64,000 bases of DNA from Myroides sp. JBRI-B21084 (GTDB taxonomy: Bacteria > Bacteroidota > Bacteroidia > Flavobacteriales > Flavobacteriaceae), in the NCBI RefSeq assembly GCF_030545015.1, contig NZ_CP120653.1, forward strand, positions 1,736,001-1,800,000, read 5' to 3'. Shown here piece after piece: positions 1 to 9,066 of this stretch. The notes under the pieces are model-generated. The model was not told where the DNA came from. It did not search any database and saw nothing but the letters and a program-made list of their open reading frames with translations. How positions within the stretch are numbered: position 1 is the first letter of the stretch; every line of letters begins with the position of its first letter. A program made the position numbers and the translations under genes.

Positions 1-11
1 AGAAGATACAA

Positions 12-1256
12 ATGAAGAATAAATTATTAGTATTGAGCATGTTATTTTTAGCATGCTCATCTTCTTTTGCTCAAAAAAATGAGTTAAAAGAATTAGACAA
101 ACTTGTTAGTAAAAAAAACACAACTGAATCTACAGCTTTATTAGCAACTGTAGAAAAAATGTTACCCACAGCAACCGATGATCAAAAAGCAGCTTATTAT
201 TATTATAAAGCACTAAATGAAATTAATTTAGCAAAAAGTGGGGTTAATTTTAATGAGAATAGATCAAATGCTATTCAATCAATTAATAAATTAATAAAGT
301 TTGAAAACGACACCAAAAGTAAAAAATATACTACCGAAATATTAGGAGTAAAAAATACGCTTTTGGCCGAATTAGTAAACGAAGCTGTTGAAAACAACAA
401 AAATAAAAATTACAAAAAATCAAGTCGTTTGTTTGAACAAGCTTATGAGCTAAGTTCTACAGACACCATTTATTTGTATAATGCAGCAAACGATGCTATT
501 AATGCAAAAGATTTTGATTACGCAGAAACAAAATTAAAAGAGCTAATTAAATTAAATTATAATGGCGATACTGAAACTTTTGTTGCAACTGCTAAAACCA
601 CAAATATGGTTGAATCGTTTGGTACCGATAAAAAAGCGCGTGATATAGCTGTTAAAAACGGTTCGCATATTAAACCTGAAACCATTACTAGCAAAAATGC
701 TCAAGCTGGTATTTACGCAAGTTTATCACAAATTTTATTGAATAAAGAAAATTATTCCGAAGGCGAAACCTACACGTTAAAAGCATATGAATTAGATAAG
801 GACAACATTAACAACTTATTAAATGTTTTATACCTTTACTACAACACCAACCGCATTTATAAATACGAAGAGTACGCTACCAAAGGAATTGAACGTTTTC
901 CAGAAAACGAAAATTTACTTTTTAACTTAGCAGTTATAAAGCTTAAGAATGGTGAAAATGACAAAGCAGCAATTTTATTAAATAAAATTCTTACATTTAA
1001 TAAAAACAACTTCGATGCTTTAAAAACTTTAGGTAATATTGAATTACAAAAAGATGCAGAAGTTACCAATAAAATAAATGCATTACCTAACACTGCAGCA
1101 TCAGACAAAAAGCGAAGTGAGTTAATGCAAGAAAAAAAGCAAGTGTATTTAAATACCTTAGACTACTTTAAAAAAGCACAAACTATTAATCCAAAAGATG
1201 AAAACTTAAACGAATTAATAAAACAAATTCAAGCTTTTTTAAACAGTAATTCATAA
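12..1256 (+). CDS. Secreted tetratricopeptide-repeat (TPR) protein
   Basis: The 414-residue product begins with a clear signal peptide (basic Lys2/Lys4, hydrophobic core, ending SSSFAQ), so it should leave the cytoplasm. The mature part is helical and contains several TPR-like units, for example around residues 133-150 (NYKKSSRLFEQAYELS), 163-185, 240-260 (NYSEGETYTLKAYELDKDN) and 300-330. TPR arrays usually act as protein-docking scaffolds; no enzyme motif is visible, so the role here is unknown. It stands alone, converging on the cysteine desulfurase gene with a shared terminator. The window starts only 11 bases upstream, so its promoter cannot be seen. Confidence 0.85.
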   Translation: MKNKLLVLSMLFLACSSSFAQKNELKELDKLVSKKNTTESTALLATVEKMLPTATDDQKAAYYYYKALNEINLAKSGVNFNENRSNAIQSINKLIKFENDTKSKKYTTEILGVKNTLLAELVNEAVENNKNKNYKKSSRLFEQAYELSSTDTIYLYNAANDAINAKDFDYAETKLKELIKLNYNGDTETFVATAKTTNMVESFGTDKKARDIAVKNGSHIKPETITSKNAQAGIYASLSQILLNKENYSEGETYTLKAYELDKDNINNLLNVLYLYYNTNRIYKYEEYATKGIERFPENENLLFNLAVIKLKNGENDKAAILLNKILTFNKNNFDALKTLGNIELQKDAEVTNKINALPNTAASDKKRSELMQEKKQVYLNTLDYFKKAQTINPKDENLNELIKQIQAFLNSNS

Positions 1257-1261
1257 AACTA

Positions 1262-1292
1262 AAAAATCCTCAGATTAAATCTGAGGATTTTT
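1262..1292. terminator. Bidirectional hairpin terminator
   Basis: A perfect inverted repeat (CCTCAGATT / AATCTGAGG) is bordered by an A run on the left and a T run on the right. It can therefore end transcription of both the TPR gene and the convergent cysteine desulfurase gene. Confidence 0.85.
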
Positions 1293-1295
1293 AAT

Positions 1296-2420
1296 TTATA
1301 TTGCTTTTAAAACATCAATTAAATAATCAATTTCTTCAAAAGTGTTTTCATGTCCAAATGATAAACGCAAACTTGGTTTTTTAAGCTCGGTTTCATCTAA
1401 AAATTCAGCTAAAACATGTGAAGGCTTTTGGCTACCCGATTGGCAAGCACTACCACGTGAAACAGCAATTCCTTTCATATCTAACTGAAAAAGCATCATT
1501 GCTGCCTTTTCTGGTGAAAATGGTAAACGAATATTTAAAACATTATAGAAAGTTGAACCATTACCGTTAAATTGTACACCTTCAAAAGTTTCTTCTAATT
1601 TAGCTTTACAATAATCACGTAATTTGGTGATTTTTTCTCTATCTGCATTCAATTCTTGGTACGATACCTCTAAAGCTTTTGCCATACCAACAACTTGATG
1701 TGGTGCTTCGGTACCTGCACGCATTCCTTTTTCCTGTTCACCACCAACAATTAGTGGTTTTAAAACATTTTTTTTACGAATAAATACAAATCCAACACCT
1801 TTTGGTCCATGAAATTTGTGTGCCGATGCTACTATAAAATCAATAGCAATTTCATCTAACGGAATTTCAACCTTTCCAACAGATTGAACGGTATCCGAAT
1901 GAAATAATGCATTATATTTTTGAGATAAATCTGCAACGCGTTTTAAATCTAAAACAGTACCTATTTCGTTATTTACATGCATTAAACTAATTAAAGTTGG
2001 TACATTTTGTTGTAGTAATTCTTCTAAATGGTTGTAATCAATTTCACTGTTAGGTAAAACATTTACATAATCAATCTGTGTTTGGTATTCTTTTTCCATT
2101 TCTTGAATGGAATACAACGTGCAATGATGTTCCATTTTGGTTGTAATAATTCTTTTTATACCTAAATCACGTACACACGAACGAATAATCCAGTTGTTCC
2201 CTTCTGTACCACAAGATGTAAATATAATTTCACTTGCAGTTACATTTAATTGTTTAGCAATGGTTTTACGCGATGCTTCAATTAAAGCCTTCGTATGTCG
2301 CCCGATTGAGTAGGTTGACGATGGATTTCCAAAATCGTTTGTAAGAATTTTTACCATTTCTTCTACAACCTCTGGTCTTACAGACGTAGTAGCTGCATTG
2401 TCAAAATATATTTGATTCAT
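1296..2420 (-). CDS. Cysteine desulfurase (NifS/IscS family)
   Basis: PLP-dependent enzyme that takes sulfur from L-cysteine, leaving alanine, and passes it on for Fe-S cluster assembly or tRNA thiolation. At 374 residues it has the usual length. The N-terminal YFDNAATT motif, the PLP-binding lysine in SAHKFHGPKG (Lys202) and the persulfide-forming cysteine in SRGSACQSGS (Cys326) are all present. Its start codon directly abuts the stop of the upstream EamA transporter, so the two genes are probably co-transcribed. No isc or suf scaffold genes lie nearby. The mnmA gene at 43-44 kb would be one consumer of its sulfur, but that link is inference. NifS and IscS subtypes cannot be separated by eye. 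Confidence 0.93.
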   Translation of the reverse strand: MNQIYFDNAATTSVRPEVVEEMVKILTNDFGNPSSTYSIGRHTKALIEASRKTIAKQLNVTASEIIFTSCGTEGNNWIIRSCVRDLGIKRIITTKMEHHCTLYSIQEMEKEYQTQIDYVNVLPNSEIDYNHLEELLQQNVPTLISLMHVNNEIGTVLDLKRVADLSQKYNALFHSDTVQSVGKVEIPLDEIAIDFIVASAHKFHGPKGVGFVFIRKKNVLKPLIVGGEQEKGMRAGTEAPHQVVGMAKALEVSYQELNADREKITKLRDYCKAKLEETFEGVQFNGNGSTFYNVLNIRLPFSPEKAAMMLFQLDMKGIAVSRGSACQSGSQKPSHVLAEFLDETELKKPSLRLSFGHENTFEEIDYLIDVLKAI

Positions 2421-3320
2421 CTACTTAATTAATTTCTTCGTTAGATTAGATATGATTTGATAGTTAAAAATAAAAACCGAGAGCAAAATTAAGAAATAAG
2501 ACACAAATTGTAAAGTGTTTATGTGTTCTTTATAATAAAAGATTGCTAGCGTAAATGCTATTAAAGGATTTATATACAGCATAACCCCAACGTTTGATGC
2601 TGGTGCGCCTTTTAATGCGTACAAGTTCATGTAAAGTGGTAACAAAGTAAAAAATACCGAAATTATTAAAATATAAACGTAAAAAGATGGTTTTTCAGGA
2701 ACGCTAAACCCGTTTATAAGGTAATAAGGTATGGAACAAATTAAAATAATCATGATTTGAATAACCAGATTATTAAATTTATCAAAATAAATGTTTCTAC
2801 GTTGAGAAATAAGATATAATGAATATGTAAGGGCAACTATAATTGAAAACACTAAATTATTTGCATTACTTAAAAAACAAATAACACACCCCAATAAACT
2901 AATGCCAACCGAAAACCATTGTATTTTTTGTAGTCTTTCTTTTAAAATAAAATGTGCTAAAAAGGTAGTAATAATAGGGCAAATTAAATAAGCAAACGAT
3001 GCCGATTGTACACTTATTTGATTTACTACATAAATAAACAAAAACCAATTAAAACCTAATAAAACTCCGCCTGTTAAGGTTAAAGTTAGTGCCTGTTTTT
3101 TTTCTTTTACAGGTAAACGGTTAAAGTTTGAAAAATCGTTTAAAAATATTTTTCTCCTAAAAAACAAGGTAAATAAAATAATAAGTACCCCCGAAAAAGA
3201 AATTCTATAAAACAAAATATCAAAAGCTGGTACATATGCAATAGGTTTTAAAGCCAAACTAAAAAAACCCCATAACATAAAAGCCAACAAAGCAATTAGG
3301 TAATATTTTAAATTTTGCAT
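2421..3320 (-). CDS. EamA/RhaT-family (RarD-like) drug/metabolite transporter
   Basis: A 299-residue inner-membrane protein with about ten hydrophobic segments, matching the EamA (DMT) fold of two five-helix repeats. The N-terminus (LLAFMLWGFFSLALKPI) and the length resemble RarD-like members of this superfamily. Substrates of flavobacterial members are mostly unknown, so no substrate is assigned. It is the first gene of a two-gene minus-strand unit with the cysteine desulfurase, with no gap between stop and start. A -7-like element (TAACTTTG, 3337-3344 on the minus strand) lies just upstream of the start. Confidence 0.85.
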   Translation of the reverse strand: MQNLKYYLIALLAFMLWGFFSLALKPIAYVPAFDILFYRISFSGVLIILFTLFFRRKIFLNDFSNFNRLPVKEKKQALTLTLTGGVLLGFNWFLFIYVVNQISVQSASFAYLICPIITTFLAHFILKERLQKIQWFSVGISLLGCVICFLSNANNLVFSIIVALTYSLYLISQRRNIYFDKFNNLVIQIMIILICSIPYYLINGFSVPEKPSFYVYILIISVFFTLLPLYMNLYALKGAPASNVGVMLYINPLIAFTLAIFYYKEHINTLQFVSYFLILLSVFIFNYQIISNLTKKLIK

Positions 3321-3407
3321 TTTACAATTAAAAATGCAAAGTTAGACTAGTTTTCCAGTAAAATAAAATTGATTTGATAATTTAACAATACATTTTAAGA
3401 CTTTTCG

Positions 3408-5144
3408 TTAATTAAGATCAATATTTTGCTTTCTTAAAATTTTTACAACTACTAATGCAAAAATTAGTAAATACACAAAACATAGTAATGAAACAAAATA
3501 TGAAGCGTGTACGCCAATAATATCGGCAACTTTACCTTGAATTGGAGGAATTATACCACCGCCTAATATCATCATAATTAAAAACGCCGAGCCTTGTGCC
3601 GTATATTTACCTAATCCCATTAAACTTAAATTATAAATAGCTGGCCACATAATGCTACATGCTAAACCACCACATAAAAATGCATAAATAGCAATATTAC
3701 CTGTAGTATTTAAACCAACTAGCATAGCAATTATACCAAACAAACTAAAAGCAAAAAGAGTTTTTGATGGACTATTTTTAGTTAATATTATTAATGCAAT
3801 TTGTATAATAACACACACAACAAACATATAAAAATGAGTCATATTATATGTTGCTAAGGTATTAGCAGTTAAAATAATTGCAAAAGCAATTAACGGTAAA
3901 ACAATTGTTAAAAATAACTGTTTATTTTTAGATAATTTAAAAGCACTTACAGCACCAGCCCATCTTCCAATCATCATACTGCCCCAATACATTGAAATAT
4001 ATGGAGCAACTTCTGAAGAAGATAAGCCTCCAAATTCAGATGTTTTAAGCAACTCGCCTAAATTACTACCTATTGCAACCTCAACTCCTACATATGTAAA
4101 AATGGCTAACATGCCCAAAACTAATTGAGGATATTTCATGGCTCCCCAACCTGTTGCATTGCGTTTTGCAGAAAAATACGCAGTAAAAATACCTAATAAC
4201 ACAACTGCTAAAGCAACAGTTAACCATTTAAATCGATTTGCGTCTAAAGGTTTTTTAAGAGATTTAATTTCTGAATCAACTTGTTTTTCTTTTGTTTTAT
4301 AAACCGCTGCTTCACTACTGTTTAACTTACCAATTTGCTGTTTTGTAAGTTTTTGTTTTTCTAAATGTTCAATTCTAAAAGCCGATTTACTGCGATAACT
4401 ATTAAATATTGGTGCAAAAGATAAACCAAGCAAAAGAGTCATAACTAATAAAACATTTAATGCTTTTGGTGCTTTCTCAATAGGTTCAGCACTTTTTCCA
4501 TTGGGTAGTTTTTTTGAAAAAAAGAACAAAGCTGCAGCACCAACAAATAACAAACCTACGCAAATGTATAATAGTATAACTTTATCTAAACTTAATAATT
4601 TAATTTGATCGTTATTTACAGCTGCTGTGGTTCCAAACAAAGCAAAAGCTACAACTAAAGGTCCAATTGTTGTACCTAAAGAATTAATTCCGCCACCTAA
4701 ATTAACTCTACTAGCTCCTGTTTTTTCATCGCCTAATAGAATTGCAAACGGATTTGCAGCAGTTTGTTGCAACGAAAAACCCAATGCAACGGTGAACAAA
4801 CCAATTAACATTCCGTAATAAACATTAGCCTCAACAGCTAAAATCATTGCAACTGCACCAATTGTAGAGAACAACAATCCAAAAACAATACTGCGTTTAT
4901 ACCCCCAGTATGTAACTAAATCTTTACCTTTTAAATTACTTAATGCAAACAAAATAAGTGCACCAACGTAGTAAGCTGTATAAAAAGCAAAATCTATTAA
5001 TTGTGATTGAAACTGATCTAAATGAAAATAATCTTTACAAAAAGGTATAAATATATTATTACCCGCTGCTATAAATCCCCAAAAAAAGAATACTACAATT
5101 AATGTATATAAAGCTGGATAATTTGTTTTTACAGTTTGATTCAT
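3408..5144 (-). CDS. Sugar MFS transporter (FucP/GluP-like)
   Basis: Major facilitator superfamily permease of 578 residues with 12 or more hydrophobic helices. The first helix region (LYTLIVVFFFWGFIAAGNN) and the QQTAANPFAILLG segment are characteristic of the fucose/glucose/galactose:H+ symporter branch. A charged stretch of about 60 residues (roughly 250-310, rich in Lys and Glu) replaces the usual short central loop between the two six-helix halves; this is common in Bacteroidota members and explains the length. It is monocistronic and divergent from the lipoprotein gene at 5238. A -7-like TATATTTG lies at 5164-5171 on the minus strand. The substrate cannot be read from sequence. Confidence 0.88.
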   Translation of the reverse strand: MNQTVKTNYPALYTLIVVFFFWGFIAAGNNIFIPFCKDYFHLDQFQSQLIDFAFYTAYYVGALILFALSNLKGKDLVTYWGYKRSIVFGLLFSTIGAVAMILAVEANVYYGMLIGLFTVALGFSLQQTAANPFAILLGDEKTGASRVNLGGGINSLGTTIGPLVVAFALFGTTAAVNNDQIKLLSLDKVILLYICVGLLFVGAAALFFFSKKLPNGKSAEPIEKAPKALNVLLVMTLLLGLSFAPIFNSYRSKSAFRIEHLEKQKLTKQQIGKLNSSEAAVYKTKEKQVDSEIKSLKKPLDANRFKWLTVALAVVLLGIFTAYFSAKRNATGWGAMKYPQLVLGMLAIFTYVGVEVAIGSNLGELLKTSEFGGLSSSEVAPYISMYWGSMMIGRWAGAVSAFKLSKNKQLFLTIVLPLIAFAIILTANTLATYNMTHFYMFVVCVIIQIALIILTKNSPSKTLFAFSLFGIIAMLVGLNTTGNIAIYAFLCGGLACSIMWPAIYNLSLMGLGKYTAQGSAFLIMMILGGGIIPPIQGKVADIIGVHASYFVSLLCFVYLLIFALVVVKILRKQNIDLN

Positions 5145-5163
5145 ATCTAAAATTATAATTTAT

Positions 5164-5171
5164 CAAATATA
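5164..5171 (-). promoter_or_regulatory. -7 promoter element of the MFS transporter gene
   Basis: On the minus strand this reads TATATTTG, matching the Bacteroidota TAnnTTTG consensus, 20 bases before the MFS start codon. No good -33 TTTG is visible, so this is tentative. Confidence 0.45.
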
Positions 5172-5237
5172 AAAATTTGAACGTAGAACAGCTATTTTGC
5201 ATTTAAAAAAGTTATTTTTGTATCAAACTTTTATTCA

Positions 5238-6164
5238 ATGAAAAAAATTTTAAGTTTATTTGCTATTGCTACAGCTGTAACTGCTTGTAATGATGGCGAT
5301 TTAGTATTTGAGAATTTGAATTTTAATGATAAAGAAATTCAAAAATGTAGTACAAAAGAACTTTATTTTAAAACCAACAACAACGAATTATTGTTAATTG
5401 ATTTTTCTAACGGAGTAGATGGTACTGATTTAGATACATTATCTGATTTAAACGTAAGAAAAACGTTAAACACTTCACAATCTCAAATTTATTATCGCAC
5501 CTACGATGGTGCTGTAAACTTAAACACTATTTGCGCTACACTAGCACCTGCAAACCCAAAAGTAATTTCTGAATATCAATCGCTTGGTGGTGGAAACATT
5601 CATTATACACGCACTTTAACACCCGTTGTTACTGATAATGCTGTAAATGTAAATTATGCTTTTACTATTAATTTTGAAAACATTACGCTTTCAAACGGAA
5701 CATCGAACATAAAATATACCACTTTACCTTTTGGTACATTTAATTACAAAACAAATAAGTTAAGCTTTAATTTTAATACAAATATTCAAAATTGTTCATC
5801 GGTTCTTACTGCACGTAATTTAAACGAAGTAATGCAATTACAATTACCTGAAAATTTTGTTTTTCCTACTACCAATCAAACGCAAACTTTAACTTTAAAT
5901 AATTCGCAATTTGTGCGATATTTTGTATTTGATAAAACAATTCCAAGCGACGTAAGTTTTTGTGATTTTCCATCACAAACAATAGCTGAAGATTGGCAAG
6001 CTACTAATGGAACAGTACAAATAACAACAACCGTACTTACCAATGCTAGTAATCAAGTAACAGGTTATCAACACAGTATTCAAATTATACAAGCGCAGTT
6101 TACAAAAGACAACAGTAATTTTGTTATAACAAATAAAAATATTGGTGCGTATGTAACCGAATAA
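5238..6164 (+). CDS. Predicted lipoprotein of unknown function
   Basis: A 308-residue protein whose first 17 residues form a lipoprotein signal ending in the lipobox VTAC, with Cys17 as the predicted lipidated residue followed by Asn-Asp. The rest is rich in Thr, Asn, Ser and beta-prone segments, suggesting an extracytoplasmic beta fold. No domain is recognised. Four Cys beyond the lipobox (for example KCST, TICA, NCSS, FCDF) could form disulfides. It is a single gene, divergent from the sugar transporter and convergent with the Smr gene. Confidence 0.75.
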   Translation: MKKILSLFAIATAVTACNDGDLVFENLNFNDKEIQKCSTKELYFKTNNNELLLIDFSNGVDGTDLDTLSDLNVRKTLNTSQSQIYYRTYDGAVNLNTICATLAPANPKVISEYQSLGGGNIHYTRTLTPVVTDNAVNVNYAFTINFENITLSNGTSNIKYTTLPFGTFNYKTNKLSFNFNTNIQNCSSVLTARNLNEVMQLQLPENFVFPTTNQTQTLTLNNSQFVRYFVFDKTIPSDVSFCDFPSQTIAEDWQATNGTVQITTTVLTNASNQVTGYQHSIQIIQAQFTKDNSNFVITNKNIGAYVTE

Positions 6165-6191
6165 AAAAATCCGAGTTTACTCGGATTTTTG
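6165..6191. terminator. Bidirectional terminator overlapping the end of the Smr gene
   Basis: The palindrome ATCCGAG-TTTA-CTCGGAT has an A run on the left and a T run on the right. It begins right after the lipoprotein stop and contains the last codons of the convergent Smr-domain gene. Confidence 0.8.
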
Positions 6192-6740
6192 TTTTATATG
6201 AATTTCAGTAGCTCCTAAGCCATATTTTCTGTAGTTGGCATCTTTAAAAGTTATTTGGGAATATCTTCCAAATAAATACTCTAATTCCGTTTTTAAAACG
6301 CCCTCACCCATTCCATGAATAAAAACTATTTTTGGAATTCTTCTTGTAATAGCAAATTCTAGTTGATGGCGTGCTGTATCAATTTGAATATTCAAAATAT
6401 CAAAATTAGTTAAATGTTTAAAATTTTTAACCAATTTTTCAATGTGTAAGTCTATTTCTAAAGTAAACTCTTCTTTTTTAGACTTTTTTTCTGTGTTTAC
6501 TTTATGATGTTTTATAACGATTTTTTGACTTTTAGCCGATTCAATTGCTGAAAAACTCGAGCCTTGTTTTAAAAGGGAATCTTCAAAGGCAGGTATCAAT
6601 TGATCTAAAAAATAAGTCAGTTCAAAACCATCATTCGTTAAAACAACAGCTTCGTTGTTATTGATTATTTTAACAACTTTTCCTTTAAAACTATCGTCTA
6701 AAACTTCAACAAAAGATCCAACTTCAATTTTATTTGTCAT
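6177..6740 (-). CDS. Smr-domain protein (MutS2-like C-terminal domain)
   Basis: A 187-residue protein. Residues 1-50 form a small beta-rich (KOW/Tudor-like) region (KIEVGSFVEVLDDSFKGKVV). The C-terminal ~90 residues are a Smr domain: LEIDLHIEKL supplies the D-x-H motif and VFIHGMGEGVLK the HGxGxG loop. Smr domains bind or nick nucleic acids, and the stand-alone role in flavobacteria is unsettled. I chose the ATG at 6740, which gives an 11-base overlap with the upstream gene; the alternative start at 6767 adds nine residues that do not look conserved. Automated pipelines often call this family 'DNA mismatch repair protein MutS', which is misleading because the MutS ATPase is absent. Confidence 0.85.
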   Translation of the reverse strand: MTNKIEVGSFVEVLDDSFKGKVVKIINNNEAVVLTNDGFELTYFLDQLIPAFEDSLLKQGSSFSAIESAKSQKIVIKHHKVNTEKKSKKEEFTLEIDLHIEKLVKNFKHLTNFDILNIQIDTARHQLEFAITRRIPKIVFIHGMGEGVLKTELEYLFGRYSQITFKDANYRKYGLGATEIHIKQKSE

Positions 6741-6921
6741 CGGGTGAATCGTTTTTATTAGCATCAAAATTACTCGGTGTTTTGTTTAATAAGTCTTTCA
6801 TAACAAAGAAAAAAACAACAATAGCAACAATTTGAATGTAAATATTTGGTTTATTTTGTGTTTGCTCTATTAAAGCCCAAATCATTAGTGCGAATGCAAC
6901 AATATAAAGTACAATTTTCAT
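6730..6921 (-). CDS. Small two-helix membrane protein
   Basis: A 63-residue protein with two hydrophobic helices (residues 2-18 and 28-42) and a polar, acidic C-terminal tail ending DSPDDK. Function is not recognised. Its last codons overlap the start of the Smr gene by 11 bases, which suggests translational coupling and supports it being a real gene. It is divergent from the DUF2752 gene. Confidence 0.6.
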   Translation of the reverse strand: MKIVLYIVAFALMIWALIEQTQNKPNIYIQIVAIVVFFFVMKDLLNKTPSNFDANKNDSPDDK

Positions 6922-6978
6922 AGTAAACTTTTTTTCAAAAGTACTACTTTTATACTTTTAATAAAAATATTCACATTT

Positions 6979-7251
6979 ATGGAAGAATATATGTTGCCTT
7001 GCATGCATAAAAAACTTTTTGGGGTTGAATGTATGGGGTGTGGTACCCAACGCGCCTTATATTTGTTATTACAAGGCGATATTGTGGGTGCTTTTAAAAT
7101 GTACCCAGCACTATTTACAACCCTTTTACTTTTTATTTTTATTTTTTTACATTTTATAGATAAAAAACGAAAATACCATAAAATAATTATTTTTTTAGCA
7201 ATTGTAAACGCAATTATTATGGTATTTGCTTATATTTACAAACGTTTATAA
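6979..7251 (+). CDS. DUF2752 family membrane protein
   Basis: A 90-residue protein with the family signature: a first Cys region (MLPCMHKKLFG), then ECMGCGTQRALYLLLQGD, the Cys-x-x-Cys-Gly-x-x-Arg-Ala motif of DUF2752, followed by two hydrophobic helices (residues ~44-60 and ~66-86). The biochemical role of the family is unknown. It is followed 21 bases later by the CCC-motif membrane protein, a pairing seen in flavobacteria, so a joint function at the inner membrane is plausible. Confidence 0.8.
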   Translation: MEEYMLPCMHKKLFGVECMGCGTQRALYLLLQGDIVGAFKMYPALFTTLLLFIFIFLHFIDKKRKYHKIIIFLAIVNAIIMVFAYIYKRL

Positions 7252-7272
7252 ATTTTAACATTTAGAATAAAT

Positions 7273-7674
7273 ATGGAAAATTATCAAAATCAGAACGAAC
7301 CGTTTAATTATCAAAATCAAGGTTTTAATAACGGCAACCCAAATTTTATGCCTGTTAAATTACCAAATGCAACGGTTTCTTTAGTTTTAGGAATTATTTC
7401 AATTGTATGTTGTTGTACTACTATTATTGGTTTAATTTGTGCCATAATAGGTTTGATTTTAGCCAATAAAGATTTAAAAACTTATCAAGCTAATCCAAAA
7501 CAATACGTTGGTGTTGAAACAGTTAATACTGCGCGTATATTAAACATTATTGGTATTGTATTATCAATTTTAAACTTAGTTTATTCGGTTTACACCATAA
7601 TGCAAATGGGTGGTTGGGATGCTTATATGCAACAAATACAAGATGCTATAAACATGGCACAACAAAATAGATAA
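7273..7674 (+). CDS. CCC-motif membrane protein (DUF4190-like)
   Basis: A 133-residue protein with an Asn/Gln-rich N-terminal tail (repeated YQNQ, residues 4-17), a helix containing Cys-Cys-Cys (SIVCCCTTIIGLICAIIGL, residues ~42-62) and a second helix (~95-115). The Cys triplet inside the membrane segment gives the family its name; function is unknown. It lies directly downstream of the DUF2752 gene and ends at a strong terminator. Confidence 0.75.
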   Translation: MENYQNQNEPFNYQNQGFNNGNPNFMPVKLPNATVSLVLGIISIVCCCTTIIGLICAIIGLILANKDLKTYQANPKQYVGVETVNTARILNIIGIVLSILNLVYSVYTIMQMGGWDAYMQQIQDAINMAQQNR

Positions 7675-7687
7675 TTACATTTATTAT

Positions 7688-7728
7688 AAAACAATAAAAC
7701 CTTGATTAAATCAAGGTTTTATTGTTTT
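7688..7728. terminator. Long bidirectional terminator hairpin
   Basis: A near-perfect inverted repeat with arms of about 18 bases (CAATAAAACCTTGATT and its complement) around a short AA-rich loop lies between the convergent CCC-motif and YjbR genes. It is flanked by A and T runs. Confidence 0.85.
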
Positions 7729-8085
7729 TTACATATTTTCTAACAAGGTTTTATCGGTTTTCTTTAAACTTTTAACCACTAAATTATATGAATTGGTAAC
7801 CATTTCTTTTATTAAATCACTTGGAACATCGTTATTAAAATAAACACTGTTCCAATGTGCTTTACTCATATGGTATCCTGCTTTTATACCTTTATAATGT
7901 GCCCTTAATTCTTCTGCTTCGTTAGGGTCACATTTTAAATTACAAAATTCAAAATCATCAATATCAACCAAACAGAACATTTTGTTCATTACCGAAAAAA
8001 CAAGTGTTGTTTGATCAAACGGAAAACGTTCTTTTACCCCTTTAAATGTTAAACAATAATTTCTAAAATCTTCAATATTATTCAA
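7729..8085 (-). CDS. MmcQ/YjbR family DNA-binding-fold protein
   Basis: A 118-residue protein matching the YjbR (DUF419, CyaY-like fold) family. It has an N-terminal helix, then GVKERFPFDQTTLVFSVMNKMFCLVD, the segment FCNLKCDPNEAEELRAHY, and the typical HWNSVYFNNDVP motif. Members have been proposed to bind DNA, but the biological role is unproven. It stands alone and converges on the CCC-motif gene. Confidence 0.85.
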   Translation of the reverse strand: MNNIEDFRNYCLTFKGVKERFPFDQTTLVFSVMNKMFCLVDIDDFEFCNLKCDPNEAEELRAHYKGIKAGYHMSKAHWNSVYFNNDVPSDLIKEMVTNSYNLVVKSLKKTDKTLLENM

Positions 8086-8220
8086 AATAGCTTCATTTTT
8101 AAGTTATTAAATATCAATCAAAAATAAACATTTGTTTTAATAATACAACAATTTGCTTATTAACTTCTAAAAAAAATTAAAATTGTAATTTAATTTGGCT
8201 AAATATCAATAATTTTGAAA

Positions 8221-8652
8221 ATGGAACAACATTTTAAAGGATTTAACATTAGGGTATATGCGCTTTGCGTTGTAGATAACCAAATTTTAACCATAACTGA
8301 ATCGTTTGCCAATAAAATTATTACTAAAATGCCTGGTGGTGGTTTAGAATTTGGTGAAGGAATAGTTGATTGCTTAAAACGTGAATTTAAAGAAGAATTA
8401 AATTTAGACATTCTTGTTGAAGAACCTTTTTATATTCAAGAAAACTTTGTAAATTCATTGGCAAATGATCAAAAACAATTAGTAGTTTTATATTTTAAGG
8501 CAACAATTTTAAACATACATCAACTTAAAATTTTAGAGCCTAAAATAAAACAAGTTCAGTGGTTATCAATACTGGATAAAAATCCGTTTTCATTACCATT
8601 AGATCAAATAGTTTTTAATAAATTACAACAAAAAATAATTAAAAAAATGTAA
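8221..8652 (+). CDS. NUDIX hydrolase
   Basis: A 143-residue NUDIX-fold hydrolase, expected to split a nucleoside diphosphate linked to another group. The Nudix box is complete in its metal-binding part (GGGLEFGEGIVDCLKREFKEE), but the usual Gly after the two Glu is Asn (ELNLDI). I start at the ATG at 8221 rather than the TTG six bases upstream. Substrate specificity cannot be deduced. The next gene follows after 5 bases. Confidence 0.85.
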   Translation: MEQHFKGFNIRVYALCVVDNQILTITESFANKIITKMPGGGLEFGEGIVDCLKREFKEELNLDILVEEPFYIQENFVNSLANDQKQLVVLYFKATILNIHQLKILEPKIKQVQWLSILDKNPFSLPLDQIVFNKLQQKIIKKM

Positions 8653-8657
8653 TTCAT

Positions 8658-9044
8658 ATGTTTAAAGAAATACCCATATTATATATAATTGTATTTTTGT
8701 TGTGCATGTATATTATTGCATATTTTGCATATTTTAACAATAAAAAAATTGATGCTTTTAGCAAAATGAAGGTATCTTTATTTCTTTTTGCAATATATAC
8801 AGGTATTTTATGGTTGTGTTTGCCTAATACACCTGTTTTAGAAACATTTGGATATCCTGAAACTACAAACGATATTAAAACAGATATACAACTTTTAAAA
8901 CTTTTACAAGATTATAACAAAGCAATTGTACGAACTACCGATGTATTAAAATGGTTTTTGTTTGGTTTTGTATGGTTTTTTACAACAAATATCTATTTGT
9001 ATACATCGCAACGAGAAAACAAATTAAATAAACAACAGAAATAA
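8658..9044 (+). CDS. Small membrane protein of unknown function
   Basis: A 128-residue protein with three predicted membrane helices: residues 3-26, 34-54 and 95-115. The segment between helices 2 and 3 (about 40 residues) is polar and would face one side of the membrane. No family is recognised. It lies 5 bases after the NUDIX gene and 22 bases before the GT9 gene, so it probably belongs to the same transcription unit. Confidence 0.6.
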   Translation: MFKEIPILYIIVFLLCMYIIAYFAYFNNKKIDAFSKMKVSLFLFAIYTGILWLCLPNTPVLETFGYPETTNDIKTDIQLLKLLQDYNKAIVRTTDVLKWFLFGFVWFFTTNIYLYTSQRENKLNKQQK

Positions 9045-9066
9045 AAATTTAACAACAATTAAAATA

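Noticed and set aside
6177..6740. Calling the Smr protein MutS or MutS2
   Set aside because: Only the Smr domain is present; there is no MutS ATPase or clamp domain.
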